39,423 nt of DNA, from NCBI GenBank assembly GCA_022793995.1, contig JAAWDY010000030.1:1-39423 (forward strand), read 5' to 3'. Source of the DNA: Coprococcus sp. Lineage in GTDB: Bacteria > Bacillota > Clostridia > Lachnospirales > Lachnospiraceae. The stretch's first letter is position 1, and each line of letters starts with the position of its first letter. The translations under genes were made by a program, and so were the position numbers. The notes under the pieces are model-generated. The model ran no database searches. It was not told the origin of the DNA and saw only the letters and a list, made by a program, of their open reading frames with translations. Shown piece by piece: positions 7,144 to 15,780 of the stretch.

Positions 7144-7830
7144 ATGAAGATTTTATTAGTAGAAGATGATAAAAATTTGTGCTGTGCCATCAAAGCGCAG
7201 CTTTCAAGAGAAGGGTTTTTGATCGACGCATTCTATGACGGGGAGGAAGCGTTTCTGTATGCCCTTGACCCGGAAAATCAGTATGACCTTGCTGTAATCG
7301 ACCGTATGCTCCCAGTCATTGACGGACTTTCCATCATAAAAGCCATGCGTCAAAAAGGGATCCAGATACCTGTCATTGTAATCACTGGTATGTCGGAATT
7401 AGACGATAAGATTGAAGGGCTTGACAGCGGGGCGGACGATTATCTGGTAAAGCCGTTTCATATCAGGGAACTGTCCGCCCGTATACGCGCCTTGAACCGG
7501 CGCCCCTGCCGGACAAAGGAGAATACTTCGCTCAATTATGGAGATTTGTCCCTGACTCTGTCCGACAAGCGGCTTCATTGCCTTGGAAAGTCGCTTTTGC
7601 TGACCCCGAAAGAATTTCAGCTTTTTGCGCTTTTTTTGGACTCTCCCGGTACGATTTTGTCAAGATCGCATCTTATGGCAAAGGGATGGGAATGCGGCGC
7701 TGACATTGAGCCGGGAAATGTGGATAATTATATCTATTTTCTTCGGAAACGTTTGAAGAGCTTAAAGAGCAGATGCCAGATCCGTTCTGTCTACGGTTCC
7801 GGCTATATTTTGGAGGCGCCCCATGATTAA
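7144..7830 (+). CDS. OmpR/PhoB-type response regulator
   Basis: This is a 228-residue DNA-binding regulator. The receiver domain (1-115) has the acidic pair D8/D9, phospho-acceptor D53 in VIDRMLP, Thr in VITG, and Lys in LVKPFH. The C-terminal winged helix (about 130-225) has the usual LTPKEFQLFALFL and VDNYIYFLRKRL and ends SVYGSGYIL. The start is fixed by the canonical MKILLVEDD. No ribosome site precedes it, and the -10 box ends at 7137, so the mRNA may begin at the start codon. It overlaps the kinase gene by 8 bases. It probably controls the divergent lipoprotein/ABC operon as well as itself. Confidence 0.95.
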   Translation: MKILLVEDDKNLCCAIKAQLSREGFLIDAFYDGEEAFLYALDPENQYDLAVIDRMLPVIDGLSIIKAMRQKGIQIPVIVITGMSELDDKIEGLDSGADDYLVKPFHIRELSARIRALNRRPCRTKENTSLNYGDLSLTLSDKRLHCLGKSLLLTPKEFQLFALFLDSPGTILSRSHLMAKGWECGADIEPGNVDNYIYFLRKRLKSLKSRCQIRSVYGSGYILEAPHD

Positions 7831-9109
7831 GAAACTAAAAAGACGTCTGATTTTTCTTTTTATTTGTGTCACCATGTCCATTTTTACCTGCGTATTTGGT
7901 CTTTTACTTGATAACAGTATCTCTTCCTCCCAGGCAAATGGAATGATTTTTTTCGGGCGGGAAGCCTCCTACATTCTGTTCCAGTTGGAAGAAAGCCAGA
8001 CGATGGAACGGGATTTGGAAAACCTGGAGGATTCCTCAGAGTTTCTGTTCCAGCTCACGGACGCAAACGGCGGCCTCCTCTATCAAAGCGAGAGTCTAAG
8101 GCAGGATCCAGGTCCTTCCGCCGTTTTATCGGAAGAACTCAAAAAAACCGACGTCATCGATCTGGACGATTCCAAGGTGGTTCAAAGCGGAACCTTCTCC
8201 TTTTCTGTCCCGGCAGGAGAATCCTATTACGCGGTGCAGGCCCGGATCAAGACAAACGCTTATTCTTTCTACACACTGGATATTTTTAAAAAGGTTCCTT
8301 CCTATTTTGAAATGCTCGGTGAGGACGCACCTTTCTATCTTTTGATCTGGTTTCTTGTGCTTGCAGCCGTCTCCTTGCTTGCCATCCTCCTGATCGGAAG
8401 GGCCGTTTCTCCTGCTGAGCGGGCCGTCAAAAGCCAAAAAGAATTTATCGCTGCCGCGTCCCACGAGCTAAAATCCCCGCTTGCCGTGATACTGGCTTTA
8501 TCGGAAAGTATAGAGTCCGACCTTAGCCTTCCGCCTGAGACAAGGAGGCAGGCGCGGACGATCGACTCCGAGTGCATCCGCATGTCAAAACTGATCCAGG
8601 ATATGCTCCTGCTTTCCTCCGTGGACGCCAATAGCTGGAAGCTAAAGAAAAGCAGGGTCGATATCGACACCCTGCTGATCCATGTATTTGAAAAGTATGA
8701 GCCTCTGTGCAGACAAAAAGGACAACATTTCTTCTTTGATATGAGCGACGATATCTTCCCTGAGATCGACGCGGACGCGGACCGTCTGGAACAGATCCTT
8801 GGCATCCTCATCGACAACGCCTCGCACTATTCGCCAGAAAATAGTGAAGTCCGGCTTTGGGCGGCTATGGACGCTCATCATGTTGTTTTCTCTGTCATCG
8901 ACAATGGTCCCGGCATTGCCGATGAGGATAAGCCCTTTATCTACGATCGGTTTTTCTGCGCTGATAAGTCCAGGACAGAGCGGGATCATTTCGGGCTTGG
9001 CCTTTGTATTGCAAAGGAACTGGCTAAGATGCATGGCGGTACAATACGATTATCCGACACACCGGGCGGAGGCTGTACCTTTGCCGTTGTTCTGCCGTTA
9101 AACAGATGA
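7823..9109 (+). CDS. Membrane sensor histidine kinase
   Basis: This is a 428-residue partner kinase. The first membrane helix is at about 10-29, and an extracellular sensor region of some 130 residues follows (rich in Glu, Ser and Asp). The second helix is near FYLLIWFLVLAAVSLLAILLIG (about 172-193). There is no clear HAMP. The dimerisation box is FIAAASHELKSPLAV with phospho-acceptor His214. The ATPase domain shows an N-box (ILGILIDNASHYSP), a G1 box (VIDNGPGI), an F-box region (DRFFCADKS) and a G2 box (GLGLCIAKEL). It is translationally coupled to the regulator. The signal is unknown; a cell-envelope or peptide signal is likely given the adjacent MacB-type transporter. Confidence 0.94.
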   Translation: MIKKLKRRLIFLFICVTMSIFTCVFGLLLDNSISSSQANGMIFFGREASYILFQLEESQTMERDLENLEDSSEFLFQLTDANGGLLYQSESLRQDPGPSAVLSEELKKTDVIDLDDSKVVQSGTFSFSVPAGESYYAVQARIKTNAYSFYTLDIFKKVPSYFEMLGEDAPFYLLIWFLVLAAVSLLAILLIGRAVSPAERAVKSQKEFIAAASHELKSPLAVILALSESIESDLSLPPETRRQARTIDSECIRMSKLIQDMLLLSSVDANSWKLKKSRVDIDTLLIHVFEKYEPLCRQKGQHFFFDMSDDIFPEIDADADRLEQILGILIDNASHYSPENSEVRLWAAMDAHHVVFSVIDNGPGIADEDKPFIYDRFFCADKSRTERDHFGLGLCIAKELAKMHGGTIRLSDTPGGGCTFAVVLPLNR

Positions 9110-9140
9110 CCTCTTTCTATCCTTCTACGCCCCTATCCTT

Positions 9141-11057
9141 TTATCCTTCTATTTTTTCCAGATCCTCCATCCATACTGCCGCGCAGGCGTCGCTCGGCAT
9201 CCTCCAATCCCCTCTTGGGGATAACGCGACCGTCCCGATCTTGGGTCCGTCTGGAAGGCAGGACCGTTTGAACTGTTGGCTGAAAAAACGACGGTAAAAT
9301 GTTCTAAGCCATTTCAGGATTACCTCCGTGTCATAAACGCCGTCAAACGCTTCCTTAGCCAGCCGGTAAATCTTCGACGGCTCAAATCCAAACCGCAGCA
9401 TATAATATAGATAGAAGTCATGCAGTTCATAGGGACCCACCAGATCTTCGGTCTTCTGTGCGATTTTTCCATTTTCTGGAGGAAGAAGCTCAGGGCTGAC
9501 CGGCGTGTCCAGCACATCGTGCAGCACCTCCTTTAACATCTTGTCGCCGCAAGTGTCCGCATAGTAGCGTACCAGATGGCGCACCAATGTCTTGGGAACC
9601 GAGGCGTTCACCCCGTACATGGACATATGATCTCCATTATAGGTCGCCCAGCCTAAGGCAAGCTCCGACATATCTCCCGTTCCGATTACCATCCCCATCT
9701 CCTGGTTGGCAATATCCATCAATACCTGCGTCCTCTCCCTTGCCTGCGCGTTCTCATAGGTCACATCATGGCTGTTCTCGTCGTGGCCGATATCCCGGAA
9801 ATGTGTCCGCACCGAGTCCTGAATCGGTACTTCCCTTAAGGACGCACCCAGTTTTTCCGCCATTTTACAGGCATTTTGGTAAGTCCTGTCCGTTGTCCCA
9901 AAGCAGGGCATCGTCACGGCAATGATATTCTTTCGCTCCACGCCCGCCATGTCAAACGCTTTCGCTGTCACAAGAAGAGCCAGCGTAGAATCCAGGCCGC
10001 CGGAAATTCCTACCACCGCCGTCCTGGAATGGGTGTGTACAAGACGTTTTTTCAGCCCCATGGCCTGAATCATCAGAATTTCTTCACACCGCTTCTCTTT
10101 CTCGGCGTCGCTGTGCGGTACGAACGGCGCGGATGGGAATCTCCGGGTAAGGCTGGTTTCTTCCACATCAACCGAAAACCAAACCTTGGGAAGCCGTTTC
10201 TCCTTGGCTGCCTGGAAGGTTGTATTCCGGCGCCGTTCCCCCAGAAGACGGGAAATGTCGATCTCACTTAGGGTCATCCCGTTCACGAATCTCTCCGCTT
10301 CCGCCAGAATCGTCCCGTTCTCCGCAATAATATTATGTCCACCGAACACTACGTCCGTCGTAGATTCCCCTTCTCCTGCATTGGCATATACGTAACCGGA
10401 AATTAAGCGCGCGGATTGTCCTTTTATCAATTCCTCGCGATAACGGTCCTTGCCGATCGTTTCGTCGCTTGCGGAACAATTCGCCAGAATCACGGCGCCT
10501 TCTCTTGCCGCGCGGATACTTGGAGGGATGGGAGACCATACATCCTCACAGATTTCCGCCGCTACGATCAGCTCTTCCATCTGCTCTGCCTGATACAAAA
10601 TCTGCGGGCCAAACAGAATCTCTTTGCCTTCATAGTGGATCTTCCGCGCCTGTTTTGGCCCTGGACAAAACTGACGCATCTCATAGAATTCTCCATAGTT
10701 CGGGAGAAACGTCTTGGTCGTAAATCCCAGAATCGTTCCATCGTTTAAGGCCGCCGCCACATTATACAGTCCGCCCTCCACCTCAAGAGGCATTCCCACA
10801 AAGATAAGGGATTTCACCCCTTCTGTCTTTTGTGCGATATACCCCAGCGCTTCCCTGGATTTTTTAAGAAGAATATCCTGCGTGAACAGATCCCCGCAGG
10901 TGTACCCTGTCAGACATAACTCCGGAAATACGATAATCTTCGCGCCTGCGCCTGCGGCTTCCTCGATTCCTCGGCAAATAGCATCCCTATTGTACGTAAT
11001 ATCTGCAACCTGTATATGCGGCGTCACTGCCGCTACTTTAATAAATCCCTGTTTCAT
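9141..11057 (-). CDS. nadE: Glutamine-dependent NAD+ synthetase
   Basis: This 638-residue enzyme makes NAD+ from deamido-NAD+ using ATP and ammonia released from glutamine. The N-terminal nitrilase-type amidase domain has Glu46 in FPELCLTGYTC, the lysine in TTKTFLPNYGEFYE and the cysteine in AAEICEDVWSP. The C-terminal synthetase has the P-loop GISGGLDSTLALLV and later GTGDMSELALGWATYNGD. Length matches the long glutamine-dependent form. The start lies two bases after the hslO stop, so the two genes are likely translated together. No convincing terminator is seen in the 31 bases between its stop and the convergent kinase gene. Confidence 0.97.
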   Translation of the reverse strand: MKQGFIKVAAVTPHIQVADITYNRDAICRGIEEAAGAGAKIIVFPELCLTGYTCGDLFTQDILLKKSREALGYIAQKTEGVKSLIFVGMPLEVEGGLYNVAAALNDGTILGFTTKTFLPNYGEFYEMRQFCPGPKQARKIHYEGKEILFGPQILYQAEQMEELIVAAEICEDVWSPIPPSIRAAREGAVILANCSASDETIGKDRYREELIKGQSARLISGYVYANAGEGESTTDVVFGGHNIIAENGTILAEAERFVNGMTLSEIDISRLLGERRRNTTFQAAKEKRLPKVWFSVDVEETSLTRRFPSAPFVPHSDAEKEKRCEEILMIQAMGLKKRLVHTHSRTAVVGISGGLDSTLALLVTAKAFDMAGVERKNIIAVTMPCFGTTDRTYQNACKMAEKLGASLREVPIQDSVRTHFRDIGHDENSHDVTYENAQARERTQVLMDIANQEMGMVIGTGDMSELALGWATYNGDHMSMYGVNASVPKTLVRHLVRYYADTCGDKMLKEVLHDVLDTPVSPELLPPENGKIAQKTEDLVGPYELHDFYLYYMLRFGFEPSKIYRLAKEAFDGVYDTEVILKWLRTFYRRFFSQQFKRSCLPDGPKIGTVALSPRGDWRMPSDACAAVWMEDLEKIEG

Positions 11058-11059
11058 GC

Positions 11060-11950
11060 TTACCCTACCCGTTCGCCTTTCGCGTGTTTCAGTATTTCTT
11101 TCAACTCTTCAACCTGAAATTTATAAGAAGTGTTGCAAAAATGACATTTGACTTCCACTTCTTTTCCCTCGTCGATCATCTCCTTTATCTCCTTCTTTCC
11201 AATACTGACGATCGCTTTCTCAATCCGCCCGCGGGAACAATTACAGCAAAATTCTGTAGGCATCGTGTCCGTAACCTCCATACTCAGCCCGTCCAGAACT
11301 TTCTCTAAAATCTGCTGAGGCGTATCCCCGCTATCCAGCATACTTGTGACTGGAGAGAGTTTCTTAATATTTTCCTCCAGTTTGTTCAGCGTTTCATCCG
11401 TCACAAACGGCATCACCTGCACGATGAAGCCGCCCGCGCAGGAAACAGTGTTATCCTTGTTCATAAGGACTCCCAGGCCCACCGAGGACGGAACCTGTTC
11501 GCTTGTGGCAAAATAATAGGTCAGATCCTCCGCAATCTCGCCGGTCTGGAGTATCGTCTGCCCCACATATGGCTCTTTGAGCCCCATATCCTTAATGACA
11601 TTGAGAATTCCGATTCCCAGCGCTCCTCCCACATCCAGTTTCCCATTCTTTGGCGGAAGCATAGCCTGTGGATAATCAACATACCCTTTTACTTCCGCTT
11701 TTACATTCGCAGTCACCGTGATGCCGCCCAAGCCCCCGTCACCCTTGATCTGCAGGGTCAGAAGATCCGTTTCATTTTTCAGCATACTTCCCATCATCGC
11801 CCCTGCCGTCAAAAGGCGCCCCAACGCGGCCGTTGCCACAGGGCTTGTATCATGGAGCTCTCTTGCCTTTTCCACAAGATGCGCCGTTGTCGCAGCAAAC
11901 GCACGCACCTGTCCGTCGCCTGCCGTCGCCCTTATAATATAATCCTTCAT
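11060..11950 (-). CDS. hslO: Hsp33 redox-regulated chaperone
   Basis: This is a 296-residue cytoplasmic holdase activated by oxidation. It starts MKDYIIRATAGDGQVRAFAATT and has the family core GRLLTAGAMMG and LTLQIKGDGGLGGI. The C-terminal zinc site is CCNCSRGR (C-x-C) plus CHFC (C-x-x-C), whose cysteines sense oxidants. AAGGAG ends ten bases before the ATG at 11950. A longer in-frame start at 12034 would translate through a palindromic repeat and is rejected. It sits 58 bases downstream of the methyltransferase gene and is coupled to nadE. Confidence 0.96.
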   Translation of the reverse strand: MKDYIIRATAGDGQVRAFAATTAHLVEKARELHDTSPVATAALGRLLTAGAMMGSMLKNETDLLTLQIKGDGGLGGITVTANVKAEVKGYVDYPQAMLPPKNGKLDVGGALGIGILNVIKDMGLKEPYVGQTILQTGEIAEDLTYYFATSEQVPSSVGLGVLMNKDNTVSCAGGFIVQVMPFVTDETLNKLEENIKKLSPVTSMLDSGDTPQQILEKVLDGLSMEVTDTMPTEFCCNCSRGRIEKAIVSIGKKEIKEMIDEGKEVEVKCHFCNTSYKFQVEELKEILKHAKGERVG

Positions 11951-11977
11951 CTTTTCTTTACTCCTTACCTTATATTT

Positions 11978-12004
11978 TCTATCGCCAATTAGGCGATTGC
12001 TCTT
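11978..12004. repeat. Interspersed palindrome, copy A
   Basis: ATCGCCAATTAGGCGAT at 11981-11997 is a near-perfect hairpin of the ATCGCC-N-ATT-N-GGCGAT type seen again near 17.9, 25.7 and 33.2 kb. Here it lies in the spacer between the methyltransferase stop and hslO. Only the first hairpin of the element is present. Confidence 0.65.
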
Positions 12005-12008
12005 ACTT

Positions 12009-12761
12009 CTATTTCCCATTTTCTCGTGCCACAATGTAGATACGTTCGCTTCCCTTCCCCGGTGCTTTTTGCGTAAACGCCTCGTACGCCGTAACGTATT
12101 CCAGTCCTGACCGTTTTACAAGAGAAACCATCTCCTCCAACGTATACGCGCGCTGGAAGTGCGTCTCTTCATAGCGCCGGTAAAGATTCTCTTCCTCCCG
12201 GATGAATAGGGTGAGTTCATACTCATTGATCTTCTCGTCTTCGTAATAATAGTTGTCCCAGATAAAACTGCAGTTTTCCCGATTCTCAGCAATCGTACAG
12301 TCTCCCAGTACTTCCTGGTATTTATAGAGTGTGTTAAAATCAAAAATAAATACTCCGCCTGGATCCAAATAGTTATTGACAAGGCGAAATACTTCCAGAA
12401 GTTCAGCCGGATCTGTGATATAATTCACCGAATCACAAATACTGACGACCGCCCGCACTGTCCCGTACAGCTCAAACTCCCGCATATCCTGCTGAAGATA
12501 GAGAATATCCCTTCCTGACTCCACCCTTTTTTGAAGCGCTTCCTCCAGCATTTCCTCGGAACTATCCACGCCGATCATATCATATCCCGCCGCGGCAAGG
12601 AGTTCCGTCATGGTCCCGGTCCCGCACCCCAGCTCCAGAAGCAGACCGGATTTCGCCCCATACTTCTCCAAAAGGCCGGTCAGATATTGGGCCCACTCAT
12701 TATACGGGATATTGTCCATGAAGATGTCGTATACATGTGCAAAACCTGTGTATGCTTCCAT
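12009..12761 (-). CDS. Class I SAM-dependent methyltransferase
   Basis: The 250-residue protein has motif I LLLELGCGTGTMTELL (about residues 40-55), followed by the acidic GVDSSEEML and a QQDMREF region, the standard SAM-binding order. A domain resembling the TylM1/glycine N-methyltransferase-like group follows (HVYDIFMDNIPYNEW at the N-terminus, FIFDFNTLYKYQEVLG after motif III). The acceptor substrate cannot be deduced. AAAGGAG lies about 11 bases before the ATG, and a TATAAT is on the minus strand at 12804-12809. It heads a group with hslO and nadE. Confidence 0.85.
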   Translation of the reverse strand: MEAYTGFAHVYDIFMDNIPYNEWAQYLTGLLEKYGAKSGLLLELGCGTGTMTELLAAAGYDMIGVDSSEEMLEEALQKRVESGRDILYLQQDMREFELYGTVRAVVSICDSVNYITDPAELLEVFRLVNNYLDPGGVFIFDFNTLYKYQEVLGDCTIAENRENCSFIWDNYYYEDEKINEYELTLFIREEENLYRRYEETHFQRAYTLEEMVSLVKRSGLEYVTAYEAFTQKAPGKGSERIYIVARENGK

Positions 12762-12884
12762 TTTGTTTCTGGCTCCTTTGCTTTTTTACTCTTAAGCATC
12801 CCTATTATACACTGACTTCTTTATTTTTTCATCCTATTTTTTGGTTTTTATGCCCTCTCATACAAATCCATCCCTTTTATTTTC

Positions 12885-13097
12885 TTGACATTGTTCTATA
12901 AAGAGGACTAGAATAATGATAATCTGATTTTGTGGGACCCCTCCTTTGAGGATTCCCCATCATATTTTCAAATTATAGCTAGTACAGCGAAAATTAAGTT
13001 TTCGCTGTACTAGAAAGGCAGGTGAGGACAATGGATGCAGGCGCCGATTATAACTCGGGTCGAATAACGAAGAAAACTGAATATAGGAGGTATCATT
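12885..13097 (+). promoter_or_regulatory. mgtE promoter and structured 5' leader
   Basis: TTGACA (12885-12890), an 18-base spacer and TAGAAT (12909-12914) give a strong promoter, leaving a leader of about 175 bases. It contains an imperfect hairpin with CCTC/GAGG at its core (about 12932-12962). A perfect 15-base-pair hairpin pairs CTAGTACAGCGAAAA (12979-12993) with its complement (12999-13013) around TTAAG. A ribosome site AGGTGAGG with an ATG at 13031 opens a frame that overlaps the mgtE start. I could not match it to the M-box or yybP-ykoY riboswitch. No T run follows the strong hairpin, so control would be translational or through processing. Confidence 0.6.
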
Positions 13098-14432
13098 ATG
13101 GACAAGGATATTTTTATGGAACTCTTACAGGCCAGAGAATACAAGGCTGTAAGAAGCATTTTGAATGTAATGAATTCTGTGGACATTGCCTCGCTTCTGT
13201 CCAAGCTGAAAGACAAGGAACTTGCGTTAGCGTTCCGACTGATCGCTAAGGAAAAAGCAGCGGATGTCTTTTCTGAGATGGATGGTTCCATGCAGGCATA
13301 TCTGGTGGAAATCTTTACGGAAATGGAACTTAGGGAAATTCTTGACGCTCTCTATATGGACGATACTGTAGACATGCTGGAAGAACTCCCAGCTAATCTT
13401 GTAACCCGGATCCTGTCAAATGTCAGTCCCGAAAAGCGGGATAAAATCAACATTCTTCTGAATTATCCTGAGGATAGTACAGGGAGCATCATGACGACGG
13501 AATATGTAGGACTTGCACGGTATGCAACAGTATCCCAGGCAATGGCGCATATTAAGAAAACCGGTATCCACAAAGAGACCATCTATACCTGCTACATTTT
13601 GGAGGCGCGCAGGCTAATCGGGATTGTAAGCGCCAAAGATCTGATGACAATGGATGACGATATGACGATGGAAAGGCTCATGGAGACTGAGATCATTTCT
13701 GTCCATACCCACACAGACAAGGAGGAGGCCGCGCGATTGTTTTCCCGATACGGACTACTTGCCCTTCCGGTTCTTGACGACGGAGAACGGATGGTGGGAA
13801 TCGTTACTGTGGACGACGCGCTTGATGTCATGGTGGACGAGGCGACGGAAGATATCACAAAAATGGCGGCGATGAATCCAAGCGAAAAGCCGTACTTTGA
13901 AACTTCTGTTTTCCAGCATGCCAGGAATCGAATTCCCTGGCTCCTCGTGCTGATGCTCTCCGCCACGCTCACCGGAACCATTATCACAAAATATGAAGCC
14001 GCATTCGAGACACTTCCTCTTCTAGTCGCCTTTATCCCCATGCTCATGGATACAGGCGGAAACTGTGGTTCTCAAAGTTCTACTCTCGTCATCCGCGGTA
14101 TCGCGCTGGATGAAATTCATTTCCAGGATATTTTCCGGGTCATGTTCAAAGAATTCCGTATTTCCCTTCTTATTGGAATCGTACTGGCCGCCGCTAACGG
14201 TCTACGCGTTTATGTGATGTACGGTCAATCCGACATGGCATTGGTAATCGCTCTTTCTTTAGTTGTCACAATCGTCATAGCCAAGCTGATCGGCTGTGTT
14301 CTGCCTTTACTTGCAAAACAGGTACAGCTTGATCCGGCAATTATGGCATCGCCGCTTATTACAACTCTCGTAGACACTTGTTCTATCATTGTGTATTTCA
14401 ATATCGCATCCCGGATATTCCATCTTGGATAA
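13098..14432 (+). CDS. mgtE: MgtE magnesium transporter
   Basis: This is a 444-residue Mg2+ channel. The order is the family standard: the N-domain (about 1-125, with VASLLSKLKDKELALAFRLI-type helical repeats and LEELPANLVTRIL), a CBS pair (about 130-250, with DSTGSIMTTEYVGL and LPVLDDGERMVGIVTVDDALDV), the connecting plug helix, and five membrane helices from about 278. The pore signature MDTGGNCGSQSSTLVIRGIAL is present. AGGAGG precedes the ATG by 8 bases. The CBS/N domains bind Mg2+ and close the pore when it is abundant. The structured leader suggests additional RNA-level control. Confidence 0.97.
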   Translation: MDKDIFMELLQAREYKAVRSILNVMNSVDIASLLSKLKDKELALAFRLIAKEKAADVFSEMDGSMQAYLVEIFTEMELREILDALYMDDTVDMLEELPANLVTRILSNVSPEKRDKINILLNYPEDSTGSIMTTEYVGLARYATVSQAMAHIKKTGIHKETIYTCYILEARRLIGIVSAKDLMTMDDDMTMERLMETEIISVHTHTDKEEAARLFSRYGLLALPVLDDGERMVGIVTVDDALDVMVDEATEDITKMAAMNPSEKPYFETSVFQHARNRIPWLLVLMLSATLTGTIITKYEAAFETLPLLVAFIPMLMDTGGNCGSQSSTLVIRGIALDEIHFQDIFRVMFKEFRISLLIGIVLAAANGLRVYVMYGQSDMALVIALSLVVTIVIAKLIGCVLPLLAKQVQLDPAIMASPLITTLVDTCSIIVYFNIASRIFHLG

Positions 14433-14434
14433 CC

Positions 14435-14470
14435 TCTGCCCCGGCGCTTTTAGCTCCGGGGCAGAATTTA
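14435..14470 (+). terminator. mgtE terminator-like hairpin
   Basis: TCTGCCCCGG (14435-14444) and CCGGGGCAGA (14456-14465) form a perfect 10-bp stem three bases after the mgtE stop. The following ATTTAAA is only weakly T-rich, so termination strength is uncertain. It can also protect the convergent acetyltransferase transcript. Confidence 0.65.
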
Positions 14471-14495
14471 AACGCCAAGTGGCAAAGTGTTCCTT

Positions 14496-15008
14496 CTACG
14501 GAGTCCCCAGCACATAACTCATCTCGTACCACTCTTCCCCTCCCCAGGAAGAATGAGCCAAGCCGTGATTTTGAAATCCCATCTTTTCATACATCTTAAT
14601 CTTCCCCTCCAGGCAGGTCAGAAGGAGGAGGTTACGGCCCCTTTCCCTCTCCTTTGCAGCATACTGGGACACAATCTCTGTCGCCAGCCCCATCCCGCGA
14701 TACTCTGGAAGTACGTCCAGTCCTAAAAGCATCACCGTCTTTCCATCCGGGTCATATAACCCTGCGTCGGTAAAAAATTCATCCCTGAATACGCTTTCTT
14801 TTGTGGAAAGCCCGTTCAAAAACCCTGCGATTTTTCCCGTTTTTTTGTCCACCGCAACCAGAAAAAGTTCCGGCGCTTGAAAGACCCGCTCCCTCATCAT
14901 CGCTTCCGTGCAGGCTTCGTTCGGTGGAAAACAGATTTCCTCAATCCTTGCCGCCTGCTCGGCTTCCTCTGGTAAAATCGTCCTAAATTCAAATTGTTCT
15001 TTATCCAT
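14496..15008 (-). CDS. GNAT-family N-acetyltransferase
   Basis: This 170-residue enzyme has a GNAT fold, transferring an acetyl group from acetyl-CoA. The N-terminal strand and helix read EFRTILPEEAEQAARIEEICFPP. The acetyl-CoA signature is LGLDVLPEYRGMGLATEIVSQYAAKERERG (Q/R-x-x-G-x-G/A type), and the C-terminus has GKIKMYEKMGFQNHGLAHSSWGGEEWYEM. The ATG at 15008 is preceded by AGGAACAGG; longer in-frame starts run back into the upstream gene. The acceptor is unknown. It is the third gene of a leftward group with yaaA and the AAA-type ATPase. Confidence 0.85.
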   Translation of the reverse strand: MDKEQFEFRTILPEEAEQAARIEEICFPPNEACTEAMMRERVFQAPELFLVAVDKKTGKIAGFLNGLSTKESVFRDEFFTDAGLYDPDGKTVMLLGLDVLPEYRGMGLATEIVSQYAAKERERGRNLLLLTCLEGKIKMYEKMGFQNHGLAHSSWGGEEWYEMSYVLGTP

Positions 15009-15042
15009 ATCTGTATCCTGTTCCTTTCCTATTCGCTTATTC

Positions 15043-15747
15043 TTAAAACTTAAACTTTGAAATTCCATACACAGGGATCGTATAGATCCGCCCTGCCCGA
15101 CCTCCATACGTATTGCCCTTTGCTATCAGCAGATAATCTGCTTTCCCTTTCTCCAATACTTTCATTGCAGTTTTTGCACTGTTCTTCCCTGCTTTCACCT
15201 CGATTACATATGTTTTTCCTGAGTACACGGTCTTTGTATAGAAGTCTAATTCCCCTTGCCCCCAGGTCGCAAACGCAGGCATTTCAAAAGTAAGCTCACC
15301 TGCGGCGCCGCCTCTTCGCTTTATGTCCAGATAGACAAAACCCAGGTAGCTGCCCGTCACGATAAAGTCGCTTTCCAGGCTGCGCGTGAATTCCCGAATC
15401 CGGTTATATATTTCCGCTGATTCTTGTATCTCGTCAATAATCACCACGGTGTCAGAGGAGTCAATAAAATCGGGTTCATACCGGAGAAGCAATTCCTTCA
15501 CCGGATTCTGGAATCGCTTTCCTTCTTTCATCTCTTTTCGTATATCCTGATAAATCTCCCGAAAAATCTCTCCCGATAATTCCAGGAGGTTCACATACAC
15601 TTTATGTGCATACTGCTCGTCCGCAAATTTGTTTACAAGATACGTCTTTCCCACCTGCCTTGCCCCGGATACCTCTAATGTTTTATGTCCAGGACTCTGT
15701 TTCCATGACAGCAGTCTCTTATATGCCGCCCGTCTCAAATCCTTCAT
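15043..15747 (-). pseudogene. AAA/DUF4143-type ATPase with an internal in-frame deletion
   Basis: The N-terminal 120 or so residues are a normal AAA_14-type ATPase: Walker A GARQVGKTYLV, Walker B TVVIIDEIQES and sensor FIVTGSYLG. Full-length members then have about 200 more residues before the DUF4143 end. Here SYLG runs straight into FVYLDIKRRGGAAGELTFEMPAFATWGQGELDFYTK, the far C-terminal nuclease-like part with YVIEVKAGKNSAKT. The product is 234 residues rather than the usual 400-plus, yet the frame is intact. I infer an in-frame deletion; whether the protein still works is unknown. AGGCAGG precedes the chosen ATG, and a TTG at 15780 is an alternative. Confidence 0.65.
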
Positions 15748-15780
15748 CCGATCGACCTGCCTTTTCTTACTAATTGACAA

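Noticed and set aside
12915-13097. M-box or yybP-ykoY riboswitch in the mgtE leader
   Set aside because: The conserved blocks of those classes that I know are not visible. A short AGGTGAGG match is better explained as a ribosome site.
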